This document shows positions 21,227 through 29,997 of a DNA stretch of 64,000 bases, piece after piece. The notes under the pieces are model-generated. The model ran no database searches. It had not been told where the DNA came from and worked only from the letters and a program-made list of their open reading frames with translations. Source of the stretch: Microbacterium sp. Root180. Its GTDB lineage: Bacteria; Actinomycetota; Actinomycetes; Actinomycetales; Microbacteriaceae. The position numbers were made by a program, and so were the translations under genes. The stretch covers positions 372,001 to 436,000 of the forward strand of contig NZ_LMHS01000003.1 of assembly GCF_001428485.1 (NCBI RefSeq), in the 5' to 3' direction. How positions within the stretch are numbered: the stretch's first letter is position 1; the number at the start of each line of letters is the position of its first letter.

Positions 21227-22213
21227 TCACGGGGTGCGTGACGCTCCGGTGCGTGCCGATTCGAGCGCCGCCTCAACGACGACGAGCGTCCGCAGGCCCT
21301 GCTCCATCGTGACGACATCGCTGGGCAGTCCCAGCACCGCATCCCGGAACGCCTCATGCTCGACGCGCAGCGGCTCGCGCTTCGCGAACGAGTAGCGGGT
21401 GACGTCGCCCTCGGACACACCTCGGAAGGATGAGACCGACTCCCACTCCAGCGGAATCGTGCCGTTGGCGAAGAAGGTGAGATCGCCGGTGGCGGTGTCG
21501 GCGACGAAGGCGCCCTTCTCGCCGGTGACGACGGTGACGCGCTCCTTCATGGGGCTCAGCCAGTTGACCAGGTGGTTCACGATCACTCCCGACGCGAGAC
21601 GCCCGGTGATCACGACCATGTCCTCGTACTCGCGACCGCTCTTGAACGTGGTCTGGCCGAACACGTTGACGTACTCGCTCTGCGCGACCCATGCGGTGAG
21701 GTCGATGTCGTGCGAGGCGAGGTCCTTGCCCACGCCGACGTCCGCAATCCGCGACGGGAACGGGCCCTGCCGGCGCGTCGTGATCTGGAACACGTTGCCC
21801 AGGTCGCCCGCCTCGAGGCGGCGGCGGAGCTGCTGGAGCGCCGGGTTGAATCGCTCGATGTGCCCCACCGCACCGACCAGGCCGGCCGATGCGAAGGCAT
21901 CCACCATCTTCTGCCCGGCCTCGACCGAGTCGGCGATGGGCTTCTCGACCAGGGTGTGGACACCCGCCGCCGCCAGCTTCAGGGCAGCGGCTTCGTGGAA
22001 GCGGGTCGGCACGGCCACCACGGCCATGTCGATTCCCGCGGCGATCAGCGCGTCGATGTCGGGCAGCACCTCGAGCTCACCCGCCACGCCGTGAGGATCG
22101 CCACCGGGATCGGCGATCGCGACCAGCTCGACGCCGTCCAGCTCGCGCAGGACTCGGGCGTGGTGGCGCCCCATCATCCCGACGCCCAGCAGCCCGGCAC
22201 GCAGCGCGGCCAT
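21227..22213 (-). CDS. Gfo/Idh/MocA-family sugar-nucleotide oxidoreductase (WlbA/WbpB-like)
   Basis: A 328-residue NAD-dependent oxidoreductase: Rossmann domain with GLLGVGMMGRHHARVL at the N-terminus, EKPIADS (the EKP motif with the catalytic Lys), and GHIERFNPA with GKDLASHDIDL in the C-terminal domain. With the next-door aminotransferase and acetyltransferase it matches the WbpB/WbpE/WbpD (WlbA/C/B) set that turns UDP-GlcNAc-uronic acid into UDP-2,3-diacetamido-2,3-dideoxyglucuronic acid; this step would oxidise C3. The ATG overlaps the aminotransferase stop by 1 nt. Confidence 0.85.
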   Translation of the reverse strand: MAALRAGLLGVGMMGRHHARVLRELDGVELVAIADPGGDPHGVAGELEVLPDIDALIAAGIDMAVVAVPTRFHEAAALKLAAAGVHTLVEKPIADSVEAGQKMVDAFASAGLVGAVGHIERFNPALQQLRRRLEAGDLGNVFQITTRRQGPFPSRIADVGVGKDLASHDIDLTAWVAQSEYVNVFGQTTFKSGREYEDMVVITGRLASGVIVNHLVNWLSPMKERVTVVTGEKGAFVADTATGDLTFFANGTIPLEWESVSSFRGVSEGDVTRYSFAKREPLRVEHEAFRDAVLGLPSDVVTMEQGLRTLVVVEAALESARTGASRTP

Positions 22214-23310
22214 CAGGCGCCGGCCCCTGCGACGGCGTTCACGGCGGCGACGATGCGCGCGAGATCGTCCTGTCCCAGCGACGGGTGGACCGGGAGCGAC
22301 ACGACCTCGCGCGCCGCCGTCTCGGTCTCGGGCAGGTCGAGCCCGGGTGCGAAGTGCGCGAGCGAAGGCAGGCGGTGGTTGGGAATGGGATAGTACACCC
22401 CGCTGCCGACGTTGTGCTCTTCCTTGAGGGCACGCACGAAGCCGTCGCGGTCGTCCGCCACCCGGATCGTGTACTGGTGGTAGACGTGCACCGCGCCGTC
22501 GAGGACGGGCGGCACGACCACGCCTTCGAGGTGGGCGTCGAGGAACGCGGCGTTGGCCTGGCGGGTCGCCGTCCACGCATCCACCTTCGTGAGCTGCACG
22601 CGACCGATCGCAGCGTGGATGTCGGTCATGCGCGCGTTGAAGCCGATGACCTCATTCTCGTACTGGCGCTCCATGCCCTGGTTGCGCAGAAGGCGCGCGT
22701 TCCGGGCGATGTCGTCGTCAGCCGCCGAGATCATGCCGCCCTCGCCGCTGGTCATGTTCTTGGTCGGGTAGAGCGAGAACATGCCGAAGGCGCCGAACGT
22801 GCCGACCGGGCGCCCGTCGAGCGCGGCGCCATGGGCCTGCGCCGCGTCCTCGTAGATGGCGACCCCATGCTTGTCGGCGATCGCCTGCAGCTCACGCATC
22901 CGTGCGGGGTGACCGTACAGGTGCACCGGCATGATGCCCTTGGTGCGGGAGGTGATGGATGCCTCGACCGACGCCGGGTCGAGAGTGAACGTCTCGGGCT
23001 CGATGTCGGCGAAGACCGGAGTCGCGCCGGTGAGGGCGACCGAGTTGCCGGTGGCCGCGAAGGTGAAGGACGGGACGATGACTTCGTCTCCCGGCCCGAC
23101 GCCCGCAGTCAGCAGACCGAGGTGCAGACCCGCGGTTCCGGAGTTGACGGCGACGACGGGGCGCCCCTTCACGAAGTGCTGCGAGAACTCCGCTTCGAAG
23201 GCGGCGACCTCGGGGCCCTGAGCCACCATGCCGCTGCGGAGAACGCGATCGACGGCTTCGCGCTCGTCGTCGCCGATGATCGGCTTGGCCGGGGGGATGA
23301 ACTCGCTCAC
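22213..23310 (-). CDS. DegT/DnrJ/EryC1/StrS aminotransferase (WbpE-like)
   Basis: A 365-residue PLP-dependent sugar aminotransferase. It has NSGTAGLHL (phosphate-binding loop), VIVPSFTFAATGN, the EDAAQAHGA Asp, and SLYPTKNMTSGEGGM, where the lysine forms the Schiff base with PLP. In the proposed pathway it transaminates the 3-keto intermediate made by the oxidoreductase encoded downstream. The start GTG at 23310 is in a GTGA overlap with the acetyltransferase gene; the reading from 24177 is shadow. Length is normal for the family. Confidence 0.92.
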   Translation of the reverse strand: MSEFIPPAKPIIGDDEREAVDRVLRSGMVAQGPEVAAFEAEFSQHFVKGRPVVAVNSGTAGLHLGLLTAGVGPGDEVIVPSFTFAATGNSVALTGATPVFADIEPETFTLDPASVEASITSRTKGIMPVHLYGHPARMRELQAIADKHGVAIYEDAAQAHGAALDGRPVGTFGAFGMFSLYPTKNMTSGEGGMISAADDDIARNARLLRNQGMERQYENEVIGFNARMTDIHAAIGRVQLTKVDAWTATRQANAAFLDAHLEGVVVPPVLDGAVHVYHQYTIRVADDRDGFVRALKEEHNVGSGVYYPIPNHRLPSLAHFAPGLDLPETETAAREVVSLPVHPSLGQDDLARIVAAVNAVAGAGA

Positions 23311-23918
23311 GCGTTCTCCTCTGTCAGAAGTCCGTCGGACTCGATGTAACGGGCGCCCGTCGTGGGGCAGATCCAGGGACCGTCGGGGACCTCGCGGGTG
23401 AGCGGCATGCCGGCCCTCCCCACCCAGCCGAGGCGCTTGGCGGGGACTCCCGCGACGAGCGCGAACGGCGGCACGTCCTTGACCACCACGGCGCCGGCCG
23501 CGACGGTCGCCCACGCGCCGATCGTCACCGGGGCGACACAGGTCGCCCGCGCACCGATGGACGCGCCGGTCTCGATGGTGACGCCGACCGGCTCCCAGTC
23601 GTGGGCGCTCTTCAGCGTGCCATCGGGGTTGATCGCGCGGGGATAGGTGTCGTTGGTGAGGACGACGGCCGGCCCGATGAACACGCCGTCGCCCAGCTTC
23701 GCGGGCTCGTAGACCAGCGCATAGTTCTGCACCTTGCAGTTGTCGCCCATGATCACGCCGGTACCGACGTAGGCGCCGCGGCCGACGATGCAGTTGCGGC
23801 CGAGGACGGCCTGCTCGCGGACCTGCGCGAGATGCCAGATGGACGAACCGTCGCCGATGGTGGCGTCGGGCGAGACGTCGGCGGAATCGACGATGCGCAC
23901 GGCGGGAGAATGTGTCAT
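23307..23918 (-). CDS. Left-handed beta-helix N-acetyltransferase (WbpD-like)
   Basis: A 203-residue hexapeptide-repeat acetyltransferase. Repeats such as IGDGSSIW, VGRGAYVGTGVIMGDNCKVQN and IGAWATVAAGAVV run from about residue 15 to 150, ending with VAGVPAKRLGWVG, as in WbpD/WlbB enzymes that acetylate a 3-amino-sugar uronic acid on UDP. About 40 extra C-terminal residues include WICPTTGARY. The ATG at 23918 has GGAG 8 nt upstream and overlaps the previous stop (ATGA). An in-frame ATG 12 codons upstream is less likely. Confidence 0.87.
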   Translation of the reverse strand: MTHSPAVRIVDSADVSPDATIGDGSSIWHLAQVREQAVLGRNCIVGRGAYVGTGVIMGDNCKVQNYALVYEPAKLGDGVFIGPAVVLTNDTYPRAINPDGTLKSAHDWEPVGVTIETGASIGARATCVAPVTIGAWATVAAGAVVVKDVPPFALVAGVPAKRLGWVGRAGMPLTREVPDGPWICPTTGARYIESDGLLTEENA

Positions 23919-25165
23919 GTTGGGGGCTCCTGCACCGGGCGCGTAGACGGCCACGAGTGCTGATCGATTCTACCTTCGTCCACCTGTGGGCCCGCCAGGG
24001 CGAGCACGGCGGCTGCGGCGCGGGCGCCGACGGCATCGAGGGAGACGTTGTCCGCGGCCCACCGGGCGCGGTGCGGCCGCTCCCGTTCGCTGTGTCCGCT
24101 CGTCCACTCGCCGAGGAGGGTTTGCATGGATGCCGCGACCGCCCGCACATCGTGGTCCACGGCGATGCCGAGTCCATTCTCGCGGATGATCGCGCCGAAC
24201 TCGTCCGGCCCGGCGTACAGGACCGGCGTGCCGCAGGCGGCGGCGGCGTACGCCTTGGTGGGGTGGGCGAACTCGTAGCCGGTGCCAGGGGCGAGCGTCA
24301 CCAGGGCGGCGACGGCGCCGCGCAGCCGCTGCGCCGCCTCCTCGGGCGCGATGACCCCGCCGAAATGCACCCGGCCGGGAACGAGTCGCTCGCTCAGGTC
24401 GCGGAGCTCCTCTTCGTAGACGCCCTGGCCGAAGAAGCGGAGCGTCAGATTCGGATGCGCGGCGGCGATCGAGGCGAAGGCCTCGATGAGCACCTGAGGT
24501 CGGTGCACCTCGGACATCGTCCCGGTGTAGACGAAGAAGGGATCGCCCTTGGTGCGCGGCCCATCGGGGGCGAACACGGAGGTGTCGACGCCGTGCCCGA
24601 CGACGGTGACCCGATCGAGGTCGGTCCCGAGGGCGGCGAGCCGCTCGTTGACGCCTTCGGACACCGAGAGGATGGCGGCCGCCCGTCCCAGCACGAACCG
24701 CTCGAGCATGCGCATCGCGCCGACGATTACTCGTGGCGCGCCCACCGCGGCCACACCATCGCTCCACACGTCCGCCGCGTAATACGCGAAGGGACGGCGG
24801 CGCAGCGCCGCCACGACGGCGGTCACGACGCCGGTCGTCGGGGGCGCCTCCGCCACGGCGACCGAGAACCGACGCGTGATCAACCGCGCGAACAGCGGCA
24901 CGTCGAAGCTCATGTACTGGACATAGCCGCGGACGTTCCCGCCACGATCGCGCAGCACCGGAAGCCGCCGCACCTCGACGCCGTCGACCGCGCGGATGGG
25001 CGGGGCGTGCTTCGCCGGCGTCGAGGTGACCACGCTCACCTCAGCGTGACGCGCGAGCGCGCGGGCGAGCGCACCGAGGCGAAAGGCCGCGGCGTTGACC
25101 TCGGGCGGGTAGGTGCGGGTCGCGAGAAGGACGAGCGACCTGGCCGGACGGGGGCTCACGCTCAC
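23915..25165 (-). CDS. Glycosyltransferase family 4
   Basis: A 416-residue GT-B glycosyltransferase. The N-terminal domain has LLATRTYPPEVNAAAFRL, typical of WcaI-like GT4 enzymes; the C-terminal domain has VGHGVDTSVFAP, FVYTGTMSEVHRPQ, and the donor-site YAAAACGTPVLYAGPDEFG. The GTG start overlaps the DUF2304 gene stop by 4 nt. It sits directly upstream of the acetyltransferase/aminotransferase/oxidoreductase genes and may transfer the sugar they make; that link is inference. Confidence 0.88.
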   Translation of the reverse strand: MSVSPRPARSLVLLATRTYPPEVNAAAFRLGALARALARHAEVSVVTSTPAKHAPPIRAVDGVEVRRLPVLRDRGGNVRGYVQYMSFDVPLFARLITRRFSVAVAEAPPTTGVVTAVVAALRRRPFAYYAADVWSDGVAAVGAPRVIVGAMRMLERFVLGRAAAILSVSEGVNERLAALGTDLDRVTVVGHGVDTSVFAPDGPRTKGDPFFVYTGTMSEVHRPQVLIEAFASIAAAHPNLTLRFFGQGVYEEELRDLSERLVPGRVHFGGVIAPEEAAQRLRGAVAALVTLAPGTGYEFAHPTKAYAAAACGTPVLYAGPDEFGAIIRENGLGIAVDHDVRAVAASMQTLLGEWTSGHSERERPHRARWAADNVSLDAVGARAAAAVLALAGPQVDEGRIDQHSWPSTRPVQEPPT

Positions 25166-25554
25166 CCCTCGGCGTCGCGCGGATCGTCGCCGCGCTGGTC
25201 GCGCTCGGCGTTCTCGAGCTCAGCCAGGCGCCGCTCGTGGAACGCGCTCTGCTCGGCGAGGGTGCGGATCTTGTCCTCTACCCTGGTCAGCTCGGCGCCG
25301 TACTGCAGGCTGACGAGGAACAGCAGCCCGATGGCGATGAAGAACACCAGGTTGGTCGGCACCGCGATCCCCAGCAGCTGCGCCGCCCAGGTCAGCGTCT
25401 GCGGGAAGATCGCCACGATGAGCGCGAGGATGCCGCCGACGAGCCACCACACCGCGTGCCGTTCGCGCAACGTGGCGCGACGCATGAGCTCGATGATCGC
25501 GACCAGAGCGAGGAGGGCCGCGGCGATGCCGAACGCATAGGTCATCGGGCTCAT
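25162..25554 (-). CDS. DUF2304 domain membrane protein
   Basis: A 130-residue protein with three hydrophobic helices (about residues 5-20, 33-50 and 65-85), then a charged coiled-coil-like tail (TRVEDKIRTLAEQ to AELENAERDQ). This layout is DUF2304, a family usually found next to GT2 polyprenyl-phosphate glycosyltransferases, as here. It may help anchor or activate the GT2 partner; no activity is established from sequence. The ATG at 25554 overlaps the GT2 stop (ATGA) and its stop overlaps the next GT (GTGA). Confidence 0.85.
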   Translation of the reverse strand: MSPMTYAFGIAAALLALVAIIELMRRATLRERHAVWWLVGGILALIVAIFPQTLTWAAQLLGIAVPTNLVFFIAIGLLFLVSLQYGAELTRVEDKIRTLAEQSAFHERRLAELENAERDQRGDDPRDAEG

Positions 25555-26285
25555 GCGAGCACATCCGCAGGGATCGGCACACGCGGGCGCAGCAGGGCGA
25601 GCAGGAAGGCCATCCCCGCCCGCACGAGGTACACGGTCGCCCGCAGTGGCTGGTGCGACGGGGCGCCGGCCTGACGGGGGCGCATCTCGACCGGGTGCTG
25701 CGCCAGGCGCAGGCCCGCACGGGCGCCGATCACCAGAGCCTCCACGGTGTCGCCCAGATACTCGGCGGGGTAGGTGTCGGCGAACAGCCGCACCGCCGCC
25801 GGGCCATTGGCCTTGAATCCGCTCGTCACATCGTCGAGCCGGTGGCCGGCGACGCGGCTCACAGCCCCGGCGAGGACGTGCATCGCCCACCGGCGAGGGC
25901 CTCGCGCGCCGTACTCGCCGACGCCGGCGAACCGCGCCCCGATCACGACGTCTGCGGTGGCGAGTCCGGCGATCAGCTCGGGGATGTAGCGCGGATCGTG
26001 CTGGCCGTCGGCGTCCACCTGGACCACGATCGTGTGGCCGTGGTCCCGCGCGTACCGGAAACCGGCGCGCATAGCTCCCCCGACCCCGAGGTTGAAGGGG
26101 AGGCGGAGCACTACGGCGCCGGCCTCATCCGCGACGCGGGCCGTGGCATCCGTCGACCCGTCGTCGACGACGAGGCACACGGCGGTCGGGACGGCCTCGC
26201 GGACACTGCGGACGACATCGCCCACCGACGCTTCTTCGTTGAGCGCCGGAACGACGATCAGAAGGCGGTGCACGGGGGCGGGCAT
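25551..26285 (-). CDS. GT2 glycosyltransferase, polyprenyl-phosphate mannose/glucose synthase-like
   Basis: A 244-residue GT-A enzyme of the DPM1-like group. It shows VVPALNEEASVG, VVDDGSTDAT, VQVDADGQHDP (the DxD metal site) and SGFKANG. It has no C-terminal membrane domain; membrane association may come from the DUF2304 partner. Such enzymes charge polyprenyl phosphate with a hexose for GT-C transferases, and the 652-residue membrane protein encoded just upstream is a candidate acceptor of that donor. The ATG at 26285 is preceded by TAGGAT 8 nt upstream, a possible internal promoter in the 32-nt gap. Confidence 0.9.
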   Translation of the reverse strand: MPAPVHRLLIVVPALNEEASVGDVVRSVREAVPTAVCLVVDDGSTDATARVADEAGAVVLRLPFNLGVGGAMRAGFRYARDHGHTIVVQVDADGQHDPRYIPELIAGLATADVVIGARFAGVGEYGARGPRRWAMHVLAGAVSRVAGHRLDDVTSGFKANGPAAVRLFADTYPAEYLGDTVEALVIGARAGLRLAQHPVEMRPRQAGAPSHQPLRATVYLVRAGMAFLLALLRPRVPIPADVLA

Positions 26286-26317
26286 ATCACGAAATCCTAG
26301 TCGGGCCGGGCTCGGGG

Positions 26318-28276
26318 TCACCGCTCGCACGCGGTGATCCGCCACAGCGACGCTTCGCCCTCGCTGTCGACGAGCTCGAAGCCGGGCTGCCCGGCGAAGT
26401 CGGTCATGCCCTCGAGCTCGAAGCGTCCGGGAGAATCCTCGCCGAGTCCGAAGTCGAGTACGAAGGACGGTGAGCCGTAGGTCTCGAGGGCGTCGCAGAC
26501 GGCAGGATCGGTGGCGGCGTCGCGCAGGTCCTCCTGGATGGTCTTCCACTCGGCGGTGCGCGGGTGCGCCCAGGTGCGGGGATAGACGTCCCGGCCGCTC
26601 AGCATGTACCCGAAACCCAGGCCGGTGGACGGATTTCCGATGACGCGCTCATCCTCGGCCACGTGCTGATCGAGGCGTTCCAGCAGTGCTCGCTCGTCGG
26701 GCGAGAGGTAATCCTCGGTGATGTAGCGGGACTCGGCATCCACCGTGCCCTGCGTCACCGCGCGCATCTGGATCATCGGCGCGGCGATGAGCGACGCGAT
26801 TCCGAGAGCCGCCACGGCGACGAGGCCCCAGCGCGCACCCGAGGCCTCGGCGCCCTCGCCGCGCCGCCGCGAGAGCGCACGTGTCGCCCACGCCGCGATC
26901 ATGGCCAGTCCGATCGCGGCGAGCGGAACGACGACGACGGCGCAGGCCGCGGCGATCCGGTAGGGGTCGGCGTACCAGGCGCCGAGCAGCGCGCGCCGCA
27001 GGAAGGGGTTTCCGATGGATGCGGCGACGACGTACAGACCGCCGAGCCCGAGCCACGCCGTCGCGAGCCAGCGCCATTCGGGTCGGCGGATCGCGGCCAC
27101 CAGGCCGGCGATCATGAGGATGCTCACCCCGGCGAGCACGGGCAGCAGCACGGTGCCGTTCAGGAGCACATCGAGGACGGCCTCGACCTTGCTCCGGAAG
27201 GGGGGCCAGTGCGAGCCGGAGGTGCTGCGCGTGAGCGCGAGCCACAGCAGGGCGAACGCGACCCACACAACGGCGAGCGCGACGATCGTCCGGGTGCGCG
27301 GGCGGCCCCCGGCGGCGATCACCGAGGCCGCCCACCAGGTGAACCACGACACCGCGATGATCGCCCACGTGAGCAGCGAGGCCGGCTGCGAGAGCGCGAT
27401 CGCGCCGACCCCGGCGATCAGCAGAATCCCGAGCAGCACTCCCGAGCGCAGCCGCCCGCCGACCGGCGAGTCCGAGGTCATCCACTGCGGCGACCCGGCC
27501 ACCAGCGCGGCGACGGCCGGGACCAGCGCGAGCGACAGCGCGAAGGAGTACAGCACGCCCCACTGGAACATCAGCATGGGGAAGACGACGAGCGAGGCCG
27601 AGAGCGCCGCCGTCAGCGCGACGATCGAGTCGGTGGACTTCGGCAGTCGCCGGGCGAACCACGTGACGCCGACGGTCCAGACGCCCGCCGCGAGGACCAG
27701 CGAGACCATGTTCGCCGCCACCGGGATCTCCGCGCCCGTGAACAGCACCACCGCCGACGCGAGCGCGTGCCACGCGGCCGGGTAGAAGCCGCGGCTCCCG
27801 ATGACCGAGCTGATCTGCAGCGAAGAGGCCGATCCGGTCTCGAGGATGTGACGCACCGCGTTCAAGTGGAAGACGGCGTCGTTCGTCATCGAGATGGCCG
27901 CAGGGTCGTGCACGTAGATCACGAATCGCACCGTGGTCAGGCCGATGCCGATGACCAGTCCGGCGGTCAGGAGGAGAAGGCCCTGCCGCGTCGTCGGCCG
28001 CGAGGGACGACGGGGGCCCAGCCACCAGCCGCCCAGCCACGCGAACGCCGACAGCACGGCGATGCCGGCGACGATCGACCACGCGGACCACGGGATCCTC
28101 ACGGCGCCGTACACCAGCGCGAGCCCGGCGAATGCGGCGACGCCGAGCACCGGCGCGAGCGCCCAGAGCGCGAGACCGCGAAGCCGGAGCCCGGCTCCCA
28201 TCAGCACACCCGGGGCAAAGACCACCGCGAAGGCGACGAGGAGTGCGGGCAGGGCGCCCGCCCACTCGACGATCAC
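26318..28276 (-). CDS. Large polytopic membrane protein (DUF6541-like), possible GT-C transferase
   Basis: A 652-residue protein with about 14 hydrophobic segments through residue 560 or so and a C-terminal soluble region with paired cysteines at the end. The region MTNDAVFHLNAVRHIL, an acidic/His-rich loop after the fifth helix, resembles the active-site loop position of GT-C enzymes. Actinobacterial proteins of this type are often annotated DUF6541; that match is from memory and needs a profile search. The GTG at 28276 overlaps the wzt stop (GTGA), so it is co-translated with exporter 2. Confidence 0.75.
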   Translation of the reverse strand: MIVEWAGALPALLVAFAVVFAPGVLMGAGLRLRGLALWALAPVLGVAAFAGLALVYGAVRIPWSAWSIVAGIAVLSAFAWLGGWWLGPRRPSRPTTRQGLLLLTAGLVIGIGLTTVRFVIYVHDPAAISMTNDAVFHLNAVRHILETGSASSLQISSVIGSRGFYPAAWHALASAVVLFTGAEIPVAANMVSLVLAAGVWTVGVTWFARRLPKSTDSIVALTAALSASLVVFPMLMFQWGVLYSFALSLALVPAVAALVAGSPQWMTSDSPVGGRLRSGVLLGILLIAGVGAIALSQPASLLTWAIIAVSWFTWWAASVIAAGGRPRTRTIVALAVVWVAFALLWLALTRSTSGSHWPPFRSKVEAVLDVLLNGTVLLPVLAGVSILMIAGLVAAIRRPEWRWLATAWLGLGGLYVVAASIGNPFLRRALLGAWYADPYRIAAACAVVVVPLAAIGLAMIAAWATRALSRRRGEGAEASGARWGLVAVAALGIASLIAAPMIQMRAVTQGTVDAESRYITEDYLSPDERALLERLDQHVAEDERVIGNPSTGLGFGYMLSGRDVYPRTWAHPRTAEWKTIQEDLRDAATDPAVCDALETYGSPSFVLDFGLGEDSPGRFELEGMTDFAGQPGFELVDSEGEASLWRITACER

Positions 28277-29016
28277 GATTCCACCAGGCGGACCGCCCCC
28301 TCGATGGGACCGTCGTACACGACATCGCCTCGGTTGAGGACGACACCGCGGCTGCACAGCTCTCGAACCATGTCGAGATCGTGACTCACGATCACCAGCG
28401 TCTTGCGCTGCGCGATGAGCTCCTCGAACTTCAGGCGGCACTTCTCACGGAAGGGGGCATCGCCCACCGAGAGGATCTCATCGACCAGGAGCACGTCGAC
28501 CGCGACATGAATGGCCACGGAGAAGGCAAGGCGCATGAACATTCCGGAGGAGTAGTGCTTGACCTCCTGATCGATGAATTCCTCGATCTCGCTGAAGGCC
28601 ACGATCGCGTCATACTGCTGCTCGATCTCCGCACGGCTCATCCCGAGGATCGCCGCATTCAGGAAGACGTTCTCTCGACCGGAGAGCTCCGGGTGGAAGC
28701 CGGCTCCGACCTCGATCAGGCCCGCGACACGGCCTCGTGTGAGCACTTCGCCGCCGTCCGGCGCCATCACTCCGGAGATGAGCTTGAGCAGCGTCGACTT
28801 GCCCGACCCGTTCAGACCGAGAATGGCGACGGACTCGCCCTCGTCGATCACGATGTCGACGCCCTTGAGCGCTTCGAAGTCACTGCTGAGCGTGCGGCGA
28901 CGGATCCATGCCACGACCGTGTCCTTGAGCGACAGGGCGTGGTTGATCGTGAAGCGCTTGCGCACTCCGTCGACGATGATGCTGGGACGGCTCACGTCCG
29001 CGGTGGGCGAGCTCAT
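28273..29016 (-). CDS. wzt: Second ABC-2 polysaccharide exporter, ATP-binding subunit (Wzt/TagH-like)
   Basis: A 247-residue ATPase of the Wzt/TagH group with Walker A GLNGSGKST, signature YSSGMFMRLAFS and Walker B VLLVDEILSVGD. As in the first Wzt of the locus, there is no C-terminal sugar-binding domain. The N-terminal VRKRFTINHALSLKD region is typical of the group. The ATG at 29016 overlaps the permease stop (ATGA). The two exporters differ clearly in sequence, so they probably serve different glycans or one is older; this is inference. Confidence 0.92.
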   Translation of the reverse strand: MSSPTADVSRPSIIVDGVRKRFTINHALSLKDTVVAWIRRRTLSSDFEALKGVDIVIDEGESVAILGLNGSGKSTLLKLISGVMAPDGGEVLTRGRVAGLIEVGAGFHPELSGRENVFLNAAILGMSRAEIEQQYDAIVAFSEIEEFIDQEVKHYSSGMFMRLAFSVAIHVAVDVLLVDEILSVGDAPFREKCRLKFEELIAQRKTLVIVSHDLDMVRELCSRGVVLNRGDVVYDGPIEGAVRLVES

Positions 29017-29906
29017 AGATCCTGTGCGAACCTTCCTTCGAGCCGGCGGAAGACCGCCTGCCCGATCAGGATCGACGCGATGGCGATGAGATACGTCCAC
29101 AGCGTGTTGATCGCGAGCATGGGCGGCAGTGGCAGCTCGGCGCTGTCGGGGGTGATGGGATTCCAGAAGGCGAAGTGGAACAGCTCTACGGCCTGCGTGA
29201 TCGGGTTGAGCATGTAGATCTCGAGCAGCCAGCCCGGCAGCACGTCGGCGACCATCGTCCAGTAGTAGAGGACGGGCGAGGCCCACGTCGCGAGGAGCAG
29301 AAGCAGCTCGACGATGTTCTCCGCATCGCGGAAGCGCACGTTCATGGCACCGAACAGCAGGCCGAGCCCGAGCGCGAAGAGCATGATCAGCAGCATCCCC
29401 GCGAAGATCGCGAGCACGGCCAGCACCGTCAGATTCGCGATCCAGCCGAAGAAGAGGCACACAATCACCAGCAGGGCCACCTGCGGGAGGAAGTGCACGA
29501 AGGCGACGATCACTGCGGAGACCGCGAAGAGCTGGCGCGGGAGGTACACCTTGCGCACGAGGGCGGCGTTGTTCACGATCGACGTGGTCGCGTTCTTGAA
29601 CCCCTCGCTGAAGAGGTTGATCACCACGATCCCCGAGAACAGGTAGATCGCGTAGTTCGGGATCCCGTGGTTGAGGTTCAGGAAGACGCCGAGGACGATG
29701 AAGAAGACGAGGAACTGGGCGGCGGGCCGAACGTAGGACCAGGTCCACCCGAGGACCGAGTTGCGGTACCGCGTCGTCACGCCGGTCCGGACCAGAAGGC
29801 GCAGCAGGTAGTGCCAGCGGAAGACGTCGAGGAGGCCGCCGCTGCGCCCGGGGACGTCGAACTGCGAACGCGGCACGGCGTCGAACAGGTCGCGGCTGTC
29901 AATCAT
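29013..29906 (-). CDS. wzm: Second ABC-2 polysaccharide exporter, permease subunit (Wzm/TagG-like)
   Basis: A 297-residue permease with a 30-residue soluble start, then LLVRTGVTTRYRNSVLGWTW (the conserved pre-helix segment of Wzm/TagG) and six transmembrane helices. YMLNPITQAVELFH near the end is the conserved LNPxT motif. It heads the long minus-strand operon. A TAGAAT box (29957-29952) lies about 45 nt before the ATG and GAGGG is about 6 nt before it, so this message, unlike many here, has a leader with a ribosome binding site. Confidence 0.93.
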   Translation of the reverse strand: MIDSRDLFDAVPRSQFDVPGRSGGLLDVFRWHYLLRLLVRTGVTTRYRNSVLGWTWSYVRPAAQFLVFFIVLGVFLNLNHGIPNYAIYLFSGIVVINLFSEGFKNATTSIVNNAALVRKVYLPRQLFAVSAVIVAFVHFLPQVALLVIVCLFFGWIANLTVLAVLAIFAGMLLIMLFALGLGLLFGAMNVRFRDAENIVELLLLLATWASPVLYYWTMVADVLPGWLLEIYMLNPITQAVELFHFAFWNPITPDSAELPLPPMLAINTLWTYLIAIASILIGQAVFRRLEGRFAQDL

Positions 29907-29951
29907 GTGTCCCTCGGGCTCGTGCGGGGAGGCTCCCCGGCAAACTCCCTC

Positions 29952-29957
29952 ATTCTA
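29952..29957 (-). promoter_or_regulatory. -10 box for the 13-gene polysaccharide operon
   Basis: Minus-strand TAGAAT, followed after a leader of about 40 nt by GAGGG and the wzm ATG. All genes from 29906 down to 16453 overlap or lie within 32 nt, so this is the likely main promoter of the operon. Confidence 0.45.
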
Positions 29958-29997
29958 GGGGAGGGAATCTGGGGAATCCCCCGAGGCGCCCGGCGTA

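Noticed and set aside
19471..21312. 613-codon plus-strand reading frame
   Set aside because: Antisense to the ABC exporter, which has all ATPase motifs.
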